Notes: generated by a model not told the origin, from the sequence alone. A stretch of DNA of 64,000 bases from Cephalotus follicularis (GCA_001972305.1 BDDD01001800.1:265922-329921); one strand, 5' to 3'. Counted from the first letter of the stretch, positions 35,371 to 47,290 are shown. Translations and numbers: made by a program.

Positions 35371-36423
35371 TGTCACACCCCGCTTGCATTAACAACATAC
35401 AACATGGCAATTTAACAGATATCCAGCTTATACAAAGAACGATAAAATTTAAAACTTTTAAACAGACATCATCCTGCGGAAGCATTTATATATATAAGCT
35501 GAAAACAAACGGAACCATGCGTCCCATACCGCATGATCCCCACAACATCCACGGAAAAACACAGTTAAAAAGCCCACAAGCGGAGCATGATCCAAAATTG
35601 ATACAATAACAATAGCAAAACATTAGTACATAAACCAAAGTATAACATGTTCGCTACACTGCTTAACAAAGCACTTAAGGCATAAAACTTCGTCACTTCA
35701 CAATCCAAAACAGCCATGCTCGGCAAGGTCCAAACGCAGCATCAATCTGCAACAGTAGGGGGTTAGCCTTTGTCCTCACTCGNCACAATATCACGATGCA
35801 CGGTCTCAAACAAGTCCAAAGGACTACACAATACTCGGTTCACGGTACACGGTGGGTACGAAGAGCGTCGCCAACTCCTGGCCCCGACGTCGTACATCCC
35901 GACATCGGCCCCGACTCCGGACGGCACGAAGCAGGTCACAATACAGTAAGTCACCCAGCCAACTCCTGGCCCCTGACTCGACCAGACCACTAGACATCGC
36001 TGGCATCTCCGCCACGCAACTAGTACGGCCACAATCAAAATCACAATCAGCAATCACAGTCAAGCTCAATCACAATCACAATCATCTCGATGCTCAAAAC
36101 AGTTTTCCAAGTAATTTATAAAACAAAATACACGAAAACAAACTCATTTTCACGATGTCACGGTTCACGGTTCTCGATATCACAAAACTCAGTTCACGAT
36201 GTTTTTGGAAGTCATTTTCACGATTCGAAAGTATATATTTCTCAAAACATATAATTTCGTGTAAAGTAATGATTTTTCATTAACTATAATGCACTTCCAG
36301 AAATATGTTATAACAGTTCAAACTCAATGATCACGATACCCTAAACAGTTTATAAATCTTCACGAAGCAAAACACCACAATAGACAATGCATACATATGT
36401 TCACGGGCAAAACAGGCCCCCAA

Positions 36424-36753
36424 CAGTCGGCTGCCTACCACTGGCAGTCGGCTGTCCCCCTCAAAGTAGTCGGCTGCCCAACCCAGGCAGTCGGCTACAC
36501 AACCAGACAGTCGGTTGTCTACATAGACAGTCGGCTGCCCACTCTCGATAGTCGGCTGCCCACTCTCGATAGTCGGCTGGCCCTCAGGACAGTAGGCAAT
36601 CCACACCCCCACAGTCGGCTGTTGACCTACAGCAGTCGACTACACAACCCCTGCAGACATTTTCTGGGAACGAACGTGGGTAGTCGACTTTCCTCCCAAG
36701 AACAGTCGGCTGAACCCATAGGCAGTCGACTGCCCAAGGTGGGCAGTCGGCTG
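36424..36753. repeat. Class I palindrome array in F 3' LTR
   Basis: About 14 units, mostly CAGTCGGCTG with some CAGTCGACTG and TAGTCGGCTG; one 21-bp stretch (CCCACTCTCGATAGTCGGCTG) is tandemly duplicated. A second short cluster of four or five units lies at 37282-37412. Confidence 0.95.
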
Positions 36754-37281
36754 GATTCTGCAGCAGGTGTAAAAACCAGCTGCTAAAACAGCCACAATCA
36801 CACACCCAACACAACCCAAAATGACATATTTATGCACATACACGTTCCAAACTCACAATATAACATAAACATGCATTTTTATTTCATCAAAACATTATCA
36901 ATTGAAATTATGTTGCATAAACGACTTCCCCCTACCTTAGAACTCCAAGTTATGAGTTGCAATCCACCTCTTTATGTCTAAATCCGAAGCCCTTGCAACC
37001 CCAACACGTCCAGCCACCTCCAATAGGTCCAAACTCCCACTGTCAAGCCTCCAAGCTTTCGGTTTCATCACAAACTCTTTGTTCCACACAAACTCACACA
37101 CACTTTCACTCTCAAACTCACAAACACTCTTGGAAAACACAGAGAATGATGGAGAAAGAGGAGAGAAAGGCTGTGTTTTATGGAGAAAGACCCGGCCCCT
37201 CCACTGCCATCTGCAATAAAAACCAAACACCCCTCCTTTTGTCACTTAAGGCAGACAGCACGTGGGCTGTCTGGCACATGG

Positions 37282-37412
37282 CAGTCGACTGCCTTGGCCT
37301 GGCAGTCGACTGTTTCTGCCGACACTCCCACCAGCCAGCTGCTTCCTCACAGTAGCTGGCTGCCACGCCTCAATAAGGGTCCAGTCGCCTACCTCCCTGT
37401 GGCAGTCGGCTG
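37282..37412. repeat. Second class I palindrome cluster in F 3' LTR
   Basis: CAGTCGACTG at 37282 and about 37303, diverged CAGTAGCTGGCTG and CAGTCGCCTA, and CAGTCGGCTG at 37403. It is mirrored in the 5' LTR at 43932-44062. Confidence 0.9.
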
Positions 37413-37600
37413 CCCCTGTACAAAACACACAACAACGCACTTTCTTGCAACATTTCAACACGGGAAAGAGGGAAAACACGATTCTCATTAACACAAGGTG
37501 TAAAATTACATTGGAAAAACAATATTACACATACATGAAAATCCCGGGCGTTACATCCACCCCTCCTTCAAGGAATTTCGTCCCCGAAATAATTGTGGTA

Positions 37601-40564
37601 CTAGAAGAAGTGAGAGTAACGCTCCCTCATCTCCTCTTCACGTTCCCAAGTTGCCTCTTCAGGACGGTGAAACTGCCACTGGACCTTTACCATAGGAATG
37701 GTTCGGTTCCTCAACACCTGCATCTTCCAATCCAGGATCCACACAGGTAACTCCTCGCAAGATAGGTCATCTCGCACCGGAACTGATGCAAAATCCAGAA
37801 TATGCGAAGGATCTCGGACATATCCCCTCAACATGGATACGTGAAAGACATCATGCACACTTGACAGTGCAGGAGGTAAAGCAAGCTGGTAAGCCACCTC
37901 CCCAACTCTCTCCAGAACCTCAAAGGGACCAATGTAGCGTGGAGCTAACTTGCCCTTTTTCCCAAACCTCCGAACGCCTTTCCACGGTGAAACCTTCAAG
38001 AACACATGATCACCGGCGTCAAAGTTTAAAGGTCTTCTCTTTACACTGTCAACATAGCTCTTCTGCCGGCTCTGAGCAGCAAGCAGTTTCTCCTTTATAA
38101 ACTTGACTTTCTCAGAAGTCTCCTCCACCAAGTCTGAGCCCAACAAAGGTCGCTCACCAACCTCCTCCCAACACACAGGGGACCTGCACTTCCTCCCATA
38201 CAGAGCCTCAAACGGCGCCATGCCAATACTGGAATGATAGCTGTTATTATAAGAAAACTCTATCAAAGGAATATGATCATCCCAAGTACCAGCAAAATCA
38301 ACAATACAAGCTCGGAGCATATCCTCCAGGGTCTGAATAGTACGCTCTGACTGGCCATCCGTCTGTGGGTGGAAAGCTGTGCCCAAGTTCAGCTTCATCC
38401 CAAACGCTGTCTGAAACCTCCTCCAAAAGTTGGAAGTGAAGCTCAAGTCTCTGTCACAGACTATACTCACCGGAACACCGTGCAGTCTTACGATCTCCTT
38501 CACATACAACCGAGCTAACTTGCTCGCAGAGTCAGAAACATGGGTAGGCAAAAAGTGAGCTGACTTCGTGAGTCGATCCACAATTACCCACACTGCATTG
38601 TGACGGTTCCGAGTCAAAGGAAAACCCGAAACAAAATCCATCGTCACATGCTCCCACTTCCACTCTGGAATCGGAAGGGGTTGCAGCAAACCTGCCGGTC
38701 TCTGGTGTTCGGCCTTCACTGTCTGGCAAGTCAAACACTTTGCCATATACTCAGCAATCTCCCGCTTCATGCCGGGCCACCAGTAACACTTCTTCATGTC
38801 TTGATACATCTTGGTGCTACCAGGATGAATACTGTACAGAGATTTATGAGCCCCGTGAAGTAACCTATTCTTCAACCCTGGTTCATTAGGAAGACACACA
38901 CGTCCCCGATATCTCATAATACCATCATCATGCACTCTAAAATCAGACTCTGAATCCAGATTCTCTCGAATCCATTGCAACTCCGGATCATGTGGTTGTG
39001 CATCTTTGATGTGATGCAGTAACACAGGCTCTACCCGCATGTCGGCTAGAAAGATCCCCAGTGACTGATTGAACGGAGACCATTCCTGGAAGTCCTCCAA
39101 CAACTTCCACTGAGACACCTTGGCATTGGCAACCATGGCCTTACGGCTTAGGGCATCCGCGACAACATTCGCCTTCCCTGGATGGTACTGAATACTGCAG
39201 TCGTAATCATTAAAGAACTCAACCCAACGACGCAACCTCATATTCAAATCATCCTGACTGAACAAGTACCTCAGGCTCTTGTGATCGGTAAAGATCTCAA
39301 ACTGTGCTCCGTACAGGTAATGTCTCCATTTCTGAAGAGCAAAAACGATAGCTGCTAGCTCAAGATCATGAGTCGGATAGTTCCCCTCATATGGCTTCAG
39401 CTTCCGTGAAGCATAAGCGATCACCCTGCCTCGTTGCATCAACACGCAACCCAGGCCCTTGCCCGAAGCATCACTGTACACTGTAAAGCCCTCATTACCC
39501 TCAGGTAATGCCAGAACAGGAGCGGAGATCAGCCGATCCTTCAGATCATAGAAACTGGTTTCACTGTCATCATCCCAAACAAACAAGGTTTTCTTCTGAG
39601 TCAGCCTTGTCAAAGGCACTGCTATCCTAGAGAAGTTCTGGATGAACCTCCGGTAGTATCCCGCCAAGCCAAGGAAACTACGTACCTCTGTCACATTTCT
39701 CGGACGTGGCCAATCTCGCACCACCTCTGTCTTCGATGGATCCACCGCCAAACCCTCTCCAGACACGATGTGACCCAAGAAGATCACATGGTCAATCCAG
39801 AACTCGCACTTGCCAAACTTAGCATACAACTTATGCTCTCGGAGAGTCTGCAAAACTAGCCTCAGGTGATAGACATGCTCTTCCTCACTCCTTGAGAACA
39901 CCAGTATGTCATCTATAAACACCACCACAAACTGATCCAAATACGGCCGGAACACGTCGTTCATCAGGGATATGAACGCTGCTGGTGCGTCGGTGACACC
40001 AAACGGCATAACCAAGAACTCATAGTGACCATACCTCATTTGGAAAGCAGTCTTCTCCACATCTCCTTCCTTCACCCTCAGCTGGTGATAACCCGACTTC
40101 AGATTGAGTTTAGAGAACACACTCGACCCTTGCAGCTGATCAAACAGATCCTCGATGTGTGGAAGAGGATATTTGTTCTTGATAGTCACCTTGTTCAACA
40201 TCCTGTAGTCGATGCAAAGCCTCATCGACCCATCCTTCTTCTTCACAAAAAGCACGGGCGCACCCCAAGGAGAAACACTGGGTCGCACAAAACCCTTATC
40301 GATCAAGTCTTGCAACTGCAACTTCAACTCTCGCAACTCCGCAGGAACCATACGGTAAGGCGCCTTAGAAATAGGAGCCGTACCCGGTACTAGATCGATT
40401 ACAAACTCCATACTCCTCCTCGGTGGTAAGGACACTAGATCTGGAGGAAACACATCCGGAAACTCACTTACAACAGCAACCTCCTCCAGAATTTTGGCTT
40501 TCTCCTTCCTTGTGTCAACCACATGCGCAAGGAACCCCTCGCACCCTTTTTCCAGATACCTCAT
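37601..40564 (-). CDS. pol: Ty3/gypsy pol of F: RT, RNase H, integrase, chromodomain-like tail
   Basis: An open 987-codon frame. Residues about 90-260 are RT with [20 protein letters not shown] and the active site FIDD (216-219). RNase H about 355-475: D365 in YSDAS, E402 in LELAA, D427 in TDHKS, D470 in VADALSR. Integrase: H573/H580 and C610/C613 zinc module, catalytic D643, D704 and E740. The SH3-like [18 protein letters not shown] region is at about 871-889, and the tail [14 protein letters not shown] (about 961-974) is chromodomain-like. All catalytic residues look present. It is not in the gag-protease frame: the protease frame ends at 40561, a few bases away, which I read as a small deletion rather than programmed shifting. 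The first Met used here is not a real start. Confidence 0.93.
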   Translation of the reverse strand: MRYLEKGCEGFLAHVVDTRKEKAKILEEVAVVSEFPDVFPPDLVSLPPRRSMEFVIDLVPGTAPISKAPYRMVPAELRELKLQLQDLIDKGFVRPSVSPWGAPVLFVKKKDGSMRLCIDYRMLNKVTIKNKYPLPHIEDLFDQLQGSSVFSKLNLKSGYHQLRVKEGDVEKTAFQMRYGHYEFLVMPFGVTDAPAAFISLMNDVFRPYLDQFVVVFIDDILVFSRSEEEHVYHLRLVLQTLREHKLYAKFGKCEFWIDHVIFLGHIVSGEGLAVDPSKTEVVRDWPRPRNVTEVRSFLGLAGYYRRFIQNFSRIAVPLTRLTQKKTLFVWDDDSETSFYDLKDRLISAPVLALPEGNEGFTVYSDASGKGLGCVLMQRGRVIAYASRKLKPYEGNYPTHDLELAAIVFALQKWRHYLYGAQFEIFTDHKSLRYLFSQDDLNMRLRRWVEFFNDYDCSIQYHPGKANVVADALSRKAMVANAKVSQWKLLEDFQEWSPFNQSLGIFLADMRVEPVLLHHIKDAQPHDPELQWIRENLDSESDFRVHDDGIMRYRGRVCLPNEPGLKNRLLHGAHKSLYSIHPGSTKMYQDMKKCYWWPGMKREIAEYMAKCLTCQTVKAEHQRPAGLLQPLPIPEWKWEHVTMDFVSGFPLTRNRHNAVWVIVDRLTKSAHFLPTHVSDSASKLARLYVKEIVRLHGVPVSIVCDRDLSFTSNFWRRFQTAFGMKLNLGTAFHPQTDGQSERTIQTLEDMLRACIVDFAGTWDDHIPLIEFSYNNSYHSSIGMAPFEALYGRKCRSPVCWEEVGERPLLGSDLVEETSEKVKFIKEKLLAAQSRQKSYVDSVKRRPLNFDAGDHVFLKVSPWKGVRRFGKKGKLAPRYIGPFEVLERVGEVAYQLALPPALSSVHDVFHVSMLRGYVRDPSHILDFASVPVRDDLSCEELPVWILDWKMQVLRNRTIPMVKVQWQFHRPEEATWEREEEMRERYSHFF

Positions 40565-41364
40565 GCACGAATAAAGGATATAATCGGCATTGAGAAGCCT
40601 CGGTCTCCCTGGAACTGAAAAGTAGTCCCATCAGGCAAGCAAAGATCCACCACCTTGTTGTAACAGTCCAGCTGTGCACGGTAGGCTGACAACCAGTCCA
40701 TACCCAAGATAACATCAAAGTCATAAAGGGGTAGCACGATAAAGTCTGCACACAACATAACACCTGCAACAGAAAGCTCGTAACCTCGGTACACCGAGTC
40801 TGCACACATAGAACCCCCAGAAGGTGTGCTCACATCAAGAACAAAAGGCATACAAACAGGGGACACATCCAAACATGATGCAAAACAGGAAGCAATGAAA
40901 GAATGTGACGCTCCTGAATCCATAAAAGCTCTAGCAGAGAAACCATAAACATATACAGTACCTCCCACAACAGAAGTAGACTCTGGAACCTCTGTCTGAG
41001 TGAGAGCGAAAACTCTACCTTTCACTATGCCCTTGCCAGTATCTCTGCGTTGTGACGGTCTTGCTGCGGAAGCACTACCACCAGCTGGCCCAGTAGGTGC
41101 CATCGCTGCTCCCCTCGGGCAATCCCTCACGGAATGCCCCGCTGTGCCACACCTCAGACACAACCCTTTCTTCAGCCAACAATCCTTCTGCTGATGACCT
41201 GCACGACCACAGTGGTAACAAACCCCAGTCCTAGCATCACTCCCCTGACTAGGAGCACCCTGTGAAGCTGTCTGCTGAGTCCTGTTCCTCGGGGACTTCG
41301 TCGGGGAACCACTGCCCTGCCACTTTGACGATGCTGGTCTAGACTGATTCTGTGTCTGCCTGCT
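40561..41364 (-). pseudogene. Zinc knuckles and protease of F
   Basis: In the same frame as gag but separated from it by two stops (TGA at 41374-41376 and TAG at 41365-41367). It contains two CCHC knuckles, CYHCGRAGHQQKDC and CLRCGTAGHSVRDC (about 41110-41220), then an aspartic protease with FMDSGASHSFIAS (active-site Asp-Ser-Gly, about 40895-40930) and ILGMDWLSAYRAQLDC (about 40670-40716). The frame stops at 40561 where pol continues in another frame. Two knuckles in tandem is more than the single one of E. Confidence 0.88.
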
Positions 41365-41373
41365 CTACTGTGC

Positions 41374-42195
41374 TCAGACCCTCTCGGCCCTGTCCTCATT
41401 CAACACACTTTCCAACAACCTTGCTTTCTGGGTAACCTCCACAACGGTACCAAGCACCATTACCCTAATCCGAGACCGAAGATCCGGTCGCAAGCCCCTC
41501 AAGAACCTCCGGACCTTCTTCTCCTCATCTGCTACAAAGTAGACTGAATATCTGGCGAGCTCAACAAACCTAGCCTGGTACTCGGCCACAGTCATCTCTC
41601 CCTGACGTAGCTCCAAGAACTCCGTCTCTCTCCGCTCACGCTCAATGCGTGGCACATACGCTGCCAGAAACTCCTCCTGGAAACCCTCCCAGGTGCGTAC
41701 AACTCTAGTATCCTCCCATTTAGCACAGACCATATCCCACCAGTGAGTGGCCTCTCCCCATAAACGGTACACAGTAAACCTCAATTTTTGCCTATCAGAA
41801 CACTCCATCACCTCGAATATCTTCTTAAGGTCCTGTAGCCACCTCTCAGCGGCGGTAGCATCCAACTCTCCCCTGAAGCTGGGTGGATTCTGCCTCATAA
41901 ACCTCTCCAGGTTTCTGCCAAACCTGCTACCATCATCATGAGCACCCTGAGCTGGAGCCATCGGCTGAGCCTGAACATATAACCTCCGCATCTCCTCCAT
42001 TTTGGCTGCATTAGCGGCCATCTGTTGCTGGTTGGCAGCTATCTGCTGCTGAATATAGTCGGCGATGCGGTCCATGAGGTCTCTCACATTCTGCACTGCC
42101 TCCGGTGGAGCATTGTGATCTCTGCCAACATTCATATCCTCTGGGACATCCTCATTCACGGGTCTACGCCTTCCGCGCCTTCTTTGACCGTCCAT
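41374..42195 (-). CDS. gag: gag capsid protein of F
   Basis: 273 codons from ATG 42195. N-terminus basic (MDGQRRRGRRRPVNEDVPED), a Gln/Met-rich coiled segment (IQQQIAANQQQMAANAAKMEEM, about residues 48-69), then the retrotransposon gag domain: FMRQNPPSFRG, ERWLQDLKKIFEVM, GEATHWWDMV, FLAAYVPRIERERRETEFL, FLRGLRPDLRSR. This is the capsid part of a Ty3/gypsy gag. It ends at a TGA that sits where a single open frame would be expected to continue to the zinc knuckles. Confidence 0.92.
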   Translation of the reverse strand: MDGQRRRGRRRPVNEDVPEDMNVGRDHNAPPEAVQNVRDLMDRIADYIQQQIAANQQQMAANAAKMEEMRRLYVQAQPMAPAQGAHDDGSRFGRNLERFMRQNPPSFRGELDATAAERWLQDLKKIFEVMECSDRQKLRFTVYRLWGEATHWWDMVCAKWEDTRVVRTWEGFQEEFLAAYVPRIERERRETEFLELRQGEMTVAEYQARFVELARYSVYFVADEEKKVRRFLRGLRPDLRSRIRVMVLGTVVEVTQKARLLESVLNEDRAERV

Positions 42196-42287
42196 AGGTC
42201 CCTATAAGAAAGATGTCATTAGTCCTCTTGAGGAAACATGTTAATTGCCAAGGATAGTATCCAAGCTAAGCATATAAATGGACATAT

Positions 42288-42299
42288 GCTCTGATACCA
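42288..42299 (-). promoter_or_regulatory. Primer binding site of F
   Basis: Minus-strand TGGTATCAGAGC, four bases inside the 5' LTR: complement of initiator tRNA-Met. Confidence 0.92.
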
Positions 42300-43512
42300 C
42301 TGCTGTCACACCCTGCTCTCATTAACAACATACAACATGGCAATTTAACAGATATCCAGCTTATACAGAGAACGATAACATTTAAAACTTTTAAACAGAC
42401 ATCATCCTGCGGAAGCATTTATATATATAAGCTGAAAACAAACGGAACCATGCATCCCATACCGCATGATCCCCACAACATCCACGGAAAAACACAGTTA
42501 AAAAGCCCACAAGCGACGCATGATCCAAAATTGATACAATAACAATAGCAAAACATTAGTACATAAACCAAAGTACAACATGTTCGCTACACTGATTAAC
42601 AAAGCACTTAAAGCATAAAACTCCGTCACTTCACAATCCAAAACAGCAATGCTCGGCAAGGTCCAAACGCAGCATCAATCGGCAACAGTAGGGGGTTAGC
42701 CTTTGTCCTCACTCGGCCAAAGTCATAAAAACAACACAGTAACAATAAAACCAAGTATGAAAGCAGCATGATGCAGTACATACTATATCTCGATGCATAT
42801 ATATATATATATGTAGATATGCATATGCCAGAACACGATGTCACGATATCACAGTATCACGATGTCACAATATCACGATGCACGGTCTCAAACAAGTCCA
42901 AAGGACTACACAATACTCCGTTCACGGTTCACGGTACACGGTGGGTACGAAGAGCGTCGCCAACTCCTGGCCCCGACGTCGTACATCCCGACATCGGACC
43001 CGACTCCGAACGGCATGAAGCAGGTCATAATACAGTCAGTCACCCAGCCAACTCCTGGCCCCTGAGTCGACCAGACCACTAGTCATCGCTGGCATCTCTG
43101 CCACGCAACTAGTACGGCCACAATCAAAATCACAATCAGCAATAACAGTCAAGCTCAATCACAATCACAATCATCTCGATGCTCAAAACAGTTTTCCAAG
43201 TAATTTATAAAACAAAATACCCGAAAACAAACTCATTTTCACGATGTCATGGTTCACGGTTCTCGATATCACAAAACTCAGTTCACGATGTTTATGGAAG
43301 TCATTTTCACGGTTCGAAAGTATATATTTCTCAAAACATATAATTTCGTGTAAAGTAATGATTTTTCATTAACTACAATGCACTTCCAGAAATATGTTAT
43401 AACAGTTCAAACTCAATGATCACGATACCCTAAACAGTTTATAAAGCTTCACGAAGCAAAACACCACAATACACAATGCATACATATGTTCACGGGCAAA
43501 ACAGGCCCCCAA

Positions 43513-43565
43513 CAGTCGGCTGCCTACCACTGGCAGTCGGCTGTCCCCCTCAAAGTAGTCGGCTG
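43513..43565. repeat. Truncated class I palindrome array in F 5' LTR
   Basis: Only the first three units remain (CAGTCGGCTG, CAGTCGGCTG, TAGTCGGCTG); the deletion starts right after the third. Confidence 0.93.
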
Positions 43566-43931
43566 CCCAAACGACTTCCCCCTACCTTAGAACTCCAAGT
43601 TAGGAGTTGCAATCCACCTCTTTATGTCTAAATCCGAAGCTCTTGCAACCCCAACACGTCCAGCCACCTCCAACAGGTCCGAACTCCCACTGGCAAGCCT
43701 CCAAGCTTTCGGTTTCCTCACAAACTCTTTGTTCCACACAAACTCACACACACTTTCACTCTCAAACTCACAAACACTCTTGGAAAACACAGAGAATGAT
43801 GGAGAACGATAAGAGAAAGGCTGTGTTTTATGGAGAAAGACCCGGCCCCTCCATTGCCATCTGCAATAAAAACCAAACACCCCTCCATTTGTCACTTAAG
43901 GCAGACAGCACGTGGGCTGTCTGGCGCATGG

Positions 43932-44062
43932 CAGTCGACTGCCTTGGCCTGGCAGTCGGCTGTTTCTGCCGACACTCCCACCAGCCAGCTGCTTCCTCAC
44001 AGTAGCTGGCTGCCACGCCTCAGCAAGGGTCCAGTCGGCTACCTCCCTGTGGCAGTCAGCTG
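43932..44062. repeat. Second class I palindrome cluster in F 5' LTR
   Basis: CAGTCGACTG (43932), CAGTCGGCTG, a diverged CAGTAGCTGGCTG, CAGTCGGCTA and CAGTCAGCTG (44053). Compared with 37282-37412 there are A/G switches at the seventh base of the motif. Confidence 0.9.
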
Positions 44063-44210
44063 CCCCTGTACAAAACACACAACAACACACTTTCTTGCAA
44101 CATTTCAACACGGGAAAGAGGGGAAACACGATTCTCATTAACACAAGGTGTAAAATTACATTGGAAAAACAATATTACACATACATGAAAATCTCGGGCG
44201 TTACATTAGC

Positions 44211-44645
44211 GCCTGCCTTGCCAAATATATGTTATGTGATATGTATGTGGCTCAGTATGATTCTGTGAATCGTGAAATAACGATTTTGAAATGTTTACTG
44301 TTTTTATTTCCCTTATCCGTACTGAGGTTTGCTCAGCCGAGTTTTTGTTTTCCATGCGGCAGGTTATCGGGAGCAGCGGGGAAATGTGTGAACGAGAGAT
44401 GACCACCTTATGTTTTGGATCCCTAGGAGTGTGATCCTTATGTGTATTATGTTTAGAGGTCATGAACAATAGGATACATGTGTTTTAGTTTTGAATCGGA
44501 AAATGTTTAAGTTTTCACAAATTGTTAAGTTTTAAGTTTTCAGTTATGCTATGACCGCCACGTTTTTGGCTGATAAGTTATGTTTATGTTCAGACATGTT
44601 ATGTTATGATATGATAGATTCTGTATTATGACCTGTGACGACTCC
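44211..44645 (+). mobile_element. 5' LTR of E, second segment
   Basis: Continues the LTR of E after F (matches about 58004-58554 of the 3' LTR but lacks about 115 bp there). It contains the conserved CCGTACTGAGGTTTGCTCAG...GCGGCAGGT block at about 44318-44366. Interrupted at 44645 by G. Confidence 0.9.
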
Positions 44646-45395
44646 TGTTTAGCATAACAATGTGTTAATTTTAATGATCTATTTGTAATATTTTTATGCT
44701 TGGAATAGACTACTTTGGTTGTGTCATGTTGATTTTCAGGTACATGAGCTATATGACCAAAGTGCAAGAATACTACCCAAAGTTGTGCAAATTAGAGCTT
44801 GAAAGTGTAAAGATTGTAGAATTGACAAATTCGGCAGAAACAGAGTAAAAAGCGTCGACGTTTTTCATAGGGATCGATGTCTTTTCTGGGCTTACATCAA
44901 ACATGTCGATGTCTTTCTTTGAGGATCGATGTATTTTCTGGAAAATGCAACTGACCTTCAAGAGCTATGAGAAAGACGTCAATGTCTTTCATCATAGGGA
45001 TTGACGTCTTTGAGAAAAATCGAATTGTAACTTTTGGAAAAAAAGACATCGACGTCTTTCATCAAAGGGATCGACGTCTTTCAAGCGCATCTCAGCAAAA
45101 CGCGATTTTTACCAAAAGACATCGACGTCTTCTGTTAGGGATTGACGTCTTCTTCTGCAACAGAAATAGAAAGTTAGATTTTTTTGCCAGATTTTGTAAC
45201 TAGGATTGTTTTATTTTCGTTTTTGATCAATTTTGTAGTATAAAAACAATACATGGCCAGCCAAATCAAGGAGGCAGTAGAGTAGGAGCAGCCACCTCCC
45301 TTCTTTTTCTTTTTAGTTTAGTTTTCATTATGTTTTGTAGCTAGTTTCTTAAGGTTTTTGGGGAAGAACAAAGAAATCAACAATCACCTGGATTG
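44646..45395 (+). mobile_element. Truncated 5' LTR of G
   Basis: Starts TGTTTAGCATAAC and matches the first 750 bp of the 3' LTR (47442-48835) up to GGGGAAGAACAAAG, then switches to gag sequence. Primer binding site missing. Confidence 0.88.
44851..45154. repeat. Class II palindrome array in G 5' LTR
   Basis: Ten units arranged as five pairs. A typical pair is AAAGACATCGACGTCTTT, a short spacer CATCAAAGGG, then ATCGACGTCTTT. Forms such as GTCAATGTC and ATTGACGTC are one-transition decay products. Confidence 0.93.
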
Positions 45396-47183
45396 TTGAA
45401 CCAAAGGGAAGATACGTCTAGGATTTCTTCTTTAGAAAAGAGTTTGGAGCTTCTCATGAGCACTACGATGACTAGTCAGCACAACATGAAAAAACAAATT
45501 TCACAACTAGCATCCGCGCTACATACAAGAGAAAAAGGGAAGATGCCTTCCCAACCTGAATCGAATCCTAGGACAAATGTGATTCAGCCCAATCGTATCC
45601 AACCGCAATCTAATCCGCAACGCTCATCTTCTTCCGGCCCATCCGACCAAGCATTTGCCTTGCGAAGTGGAAGTAAGTACCAACCAGCGGATAAAATAGA
45701 AAATTCGAGCGAGGAGTTGGTTGAGTCATTTGCGCACGACAAATGAAAAGAACAGTTGGTTTACTCCTTTGCGCAACCAACAAATTTAAATGCACAAGAA
45801 GAAGTTAGGGAAGAGAAAGAGAAAGAGAAAAAGGAACAATCAGTGGAGATACTCAAGCGTTCATATGATCCTCCTGCTCCCTATCCAAGGAGATTGCAAA
45901 ATGCGAAAGCCCCCGCAATGGAAAAGATCATCAATACATTTAAACAAGTTCAAATCAATATCCCATTGCTTGAAGCTATTGAGTAGGTGCCCTCTTACAC
46001 AAAAGTCCTAAAAGACTTATGCACTAAAAAGAGGATCCTTCAAACTCCTAAAAAGGCTTTCCTGGCAGCCAACATCACTGCGATCATTTCGCAACCTAAG
46101 ATTCCAAAATATAAAGATCCTGGCTGCCCGAAAATATCTTGAGTAATTGGAAACACCAAAATCGATCATGCCTTGCTCGATTTAGGAGCAAGTGTGAATT
46201 TGTTGCCTTCGTCAGTTTTTGAGCAACTAGGTTTAGGAGAGTTGCGCCCGACCAACACGACTTTGCAATTAGCTGCTAGGTCGGTAAAAGTACCAAGAGG
46301 GAAAATTGAGGATGTTTTGATAAAGGTTGGTGAGTTTTTCTTTCCTGTCGACTTTGTCGTATTAGATACCCAGCCTGTTGTAAATATAAAAGACCAAATC
46401 CCAGTTATCCTTGGTAGACCATTCTTGGCCACAAGTAATGCATTGATCAATTACCGAAATGGTCTCATGAAGTTGAGTTTTGGACAGTTGTCGATGGACT
46501 TTAACATTTTTCGATTGGGAAAGCATCAATCTGACGTTGATGATGTCTACATGATTCGCTCGATTCCTGATACCATTGATTCGTATTTTAATATCGACTT
46601 TGATCGCAATTTCAGGAGAGAATTAGAGGTAGAGGAAGCTAACCAAAAGGATAGATTGACATGGCTAGAAAATGAGGAAGCGTTAATGTGGTCGGAAAAT
46701 AAGCTCAATGAGCCAAATTCAAATAGTGAATGGGATCATCTGTCCCATTACACTCACAAAATTGCCACGCCTGACCAAACGTACTTTGACGAAGATTTTG
46801 ATAACAACTTCATGGAATGCTTGAGAGAATTCGAGGAATTAGAGGTTATGCAAAAGGAGATATTGAGTTGGTTGGACGATGGGCTCATCGATTTTTTTTC
46901 GGATAGTCAATGGTTGGTTGGCCATGATTTTTGTGATTCTCTTGATGGTTTCTACTGGTGGAGATCGTGTTGGGATGGTTCTAAAATTGTAAAAATTGTT
47001 TTCTCCCATTGTGTGTGTATGGTTGCTAAGATAGGTTTAGGTAATGCATTTGAATGTTCGTGTTCTCTTCATTGTTTTTACTGGTGGAAATCCTATCGGG
47101 ATGATTGTTTTACTGTTGAAAAGTTTTCTAAAAATTTATGGTTCTCTTGGTGGTTTTTATTGGTGGAAATCCTTTCGGGATAA
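45396..47183 (+). pseudogene. gag C-terminal part and aspartic protease of G
   Basis: One reading frame with three in-frame stops (TGA 45744, TAG 45984, TGA about 46140). First part: Ser/Gln/Pro-rich gag tail with FALRSGSKYQ and a charged run EEVREEKEKEKKEQ. Then RSYDPPAPYPRRLQ and MEKIINTFKQVQINIPLLEAIE, the usual Athila gag-protease linker. Protease: LDLGASVNLLPSSVFEQLGLG (active-site Asp-Leu-Gly, about 46170), VDFVVLDTQ, and IPVILGRPFLATSNALI. After the protease come acidic low-complexity sequence and a degenerate FYWW repeat. Pol is absent; frame ends at 47183. It could only move with proteins from a relative. Confidence 0.87.
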
Positions 47184-47290
47184 TGCTTATATTATTAAAC
47201 CTATGCCTTCACGTGGTGTGTTTGAGTTTGTTAAGACAGGTGTTGGAGACGCGTTCGAAGTAAAAAGGAAACGAGCACTAATATTTTTGG
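46945..47290 (+). repeat. Degenerate coding repeat (FYWWRS / VAKIGLGNAFE) downstream of G protease
   Basis: GGTTTCTACTGGTGGAGATC, GTTTTTACTGGTGGAAATCC and GGTTTTTATTGGTGGAAATC start three copies at about 46947, 47077 and 47149. A second shared module, GCTAAGATAGGTTTAGGTAA versus GTTAAGACAGGTGTTGGAGA, follows the first and third. The copies are no longer all in one frame. Confidence 0.7.

Larger units (their letters stand above)
35371..37555 (-). mobile_element. 3' LTR of F
   Basis: 2185 bp. It lacks about 150 bp that the 5' LTR has (42716-42865), and the single N of the window (35783) sits exactly at that joint. It retains 439 bp (36482-36920) that the 5' LTR lacks. The minus-strand polypurine tract CCTTGAAGGAGGGGTGGA (37556-37573) touches its start. 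Confidence 0.92.
35371..44205 (-). mobile_element. Gypsy element F, near-complete, minus strand
   Basis: 8835 bp flanked by the perfect duplication TTAGC (35366-35370 and 44206-44210). On the minus strand: 5' LTR 44205-42304 (TGTAACGCCC...GTGTGACA), PBS 42299-42288, gag, zinc knuckles and protease, pol, polypurine tract, 3' LTR 37555-35371. The LTRs are nearly identical apart from two large indels, so it is young. Coding lesions: two stops at the end of gag and one frame change before pol. Confidence 0.95.
42304..44205 (-). mobile_element. 5' LTR of F
   Basis: 1902 bp; ends TGTCACACCC / GGCGTTACA on the plus strand. Relative to the 3' LTR it has lost 439 bp, including 11 of about 14 palindrome units and the AT-rich stretch after them. 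It keeps 150 bp (42716-42865) of ATATATAT and TCACGATATCAC repeats that the other LTR lacks. Confidence 0.93.

Noticed and set aside
36397..37750. Overlapping ORFs on both strands with similar QSTG/SRLP repeats, and their copies at 43607-44268
   Set aside because: LTR sequence of element F. Their recurrence reflects LTR duplication, and both strands are open because the motif is self-complementary.
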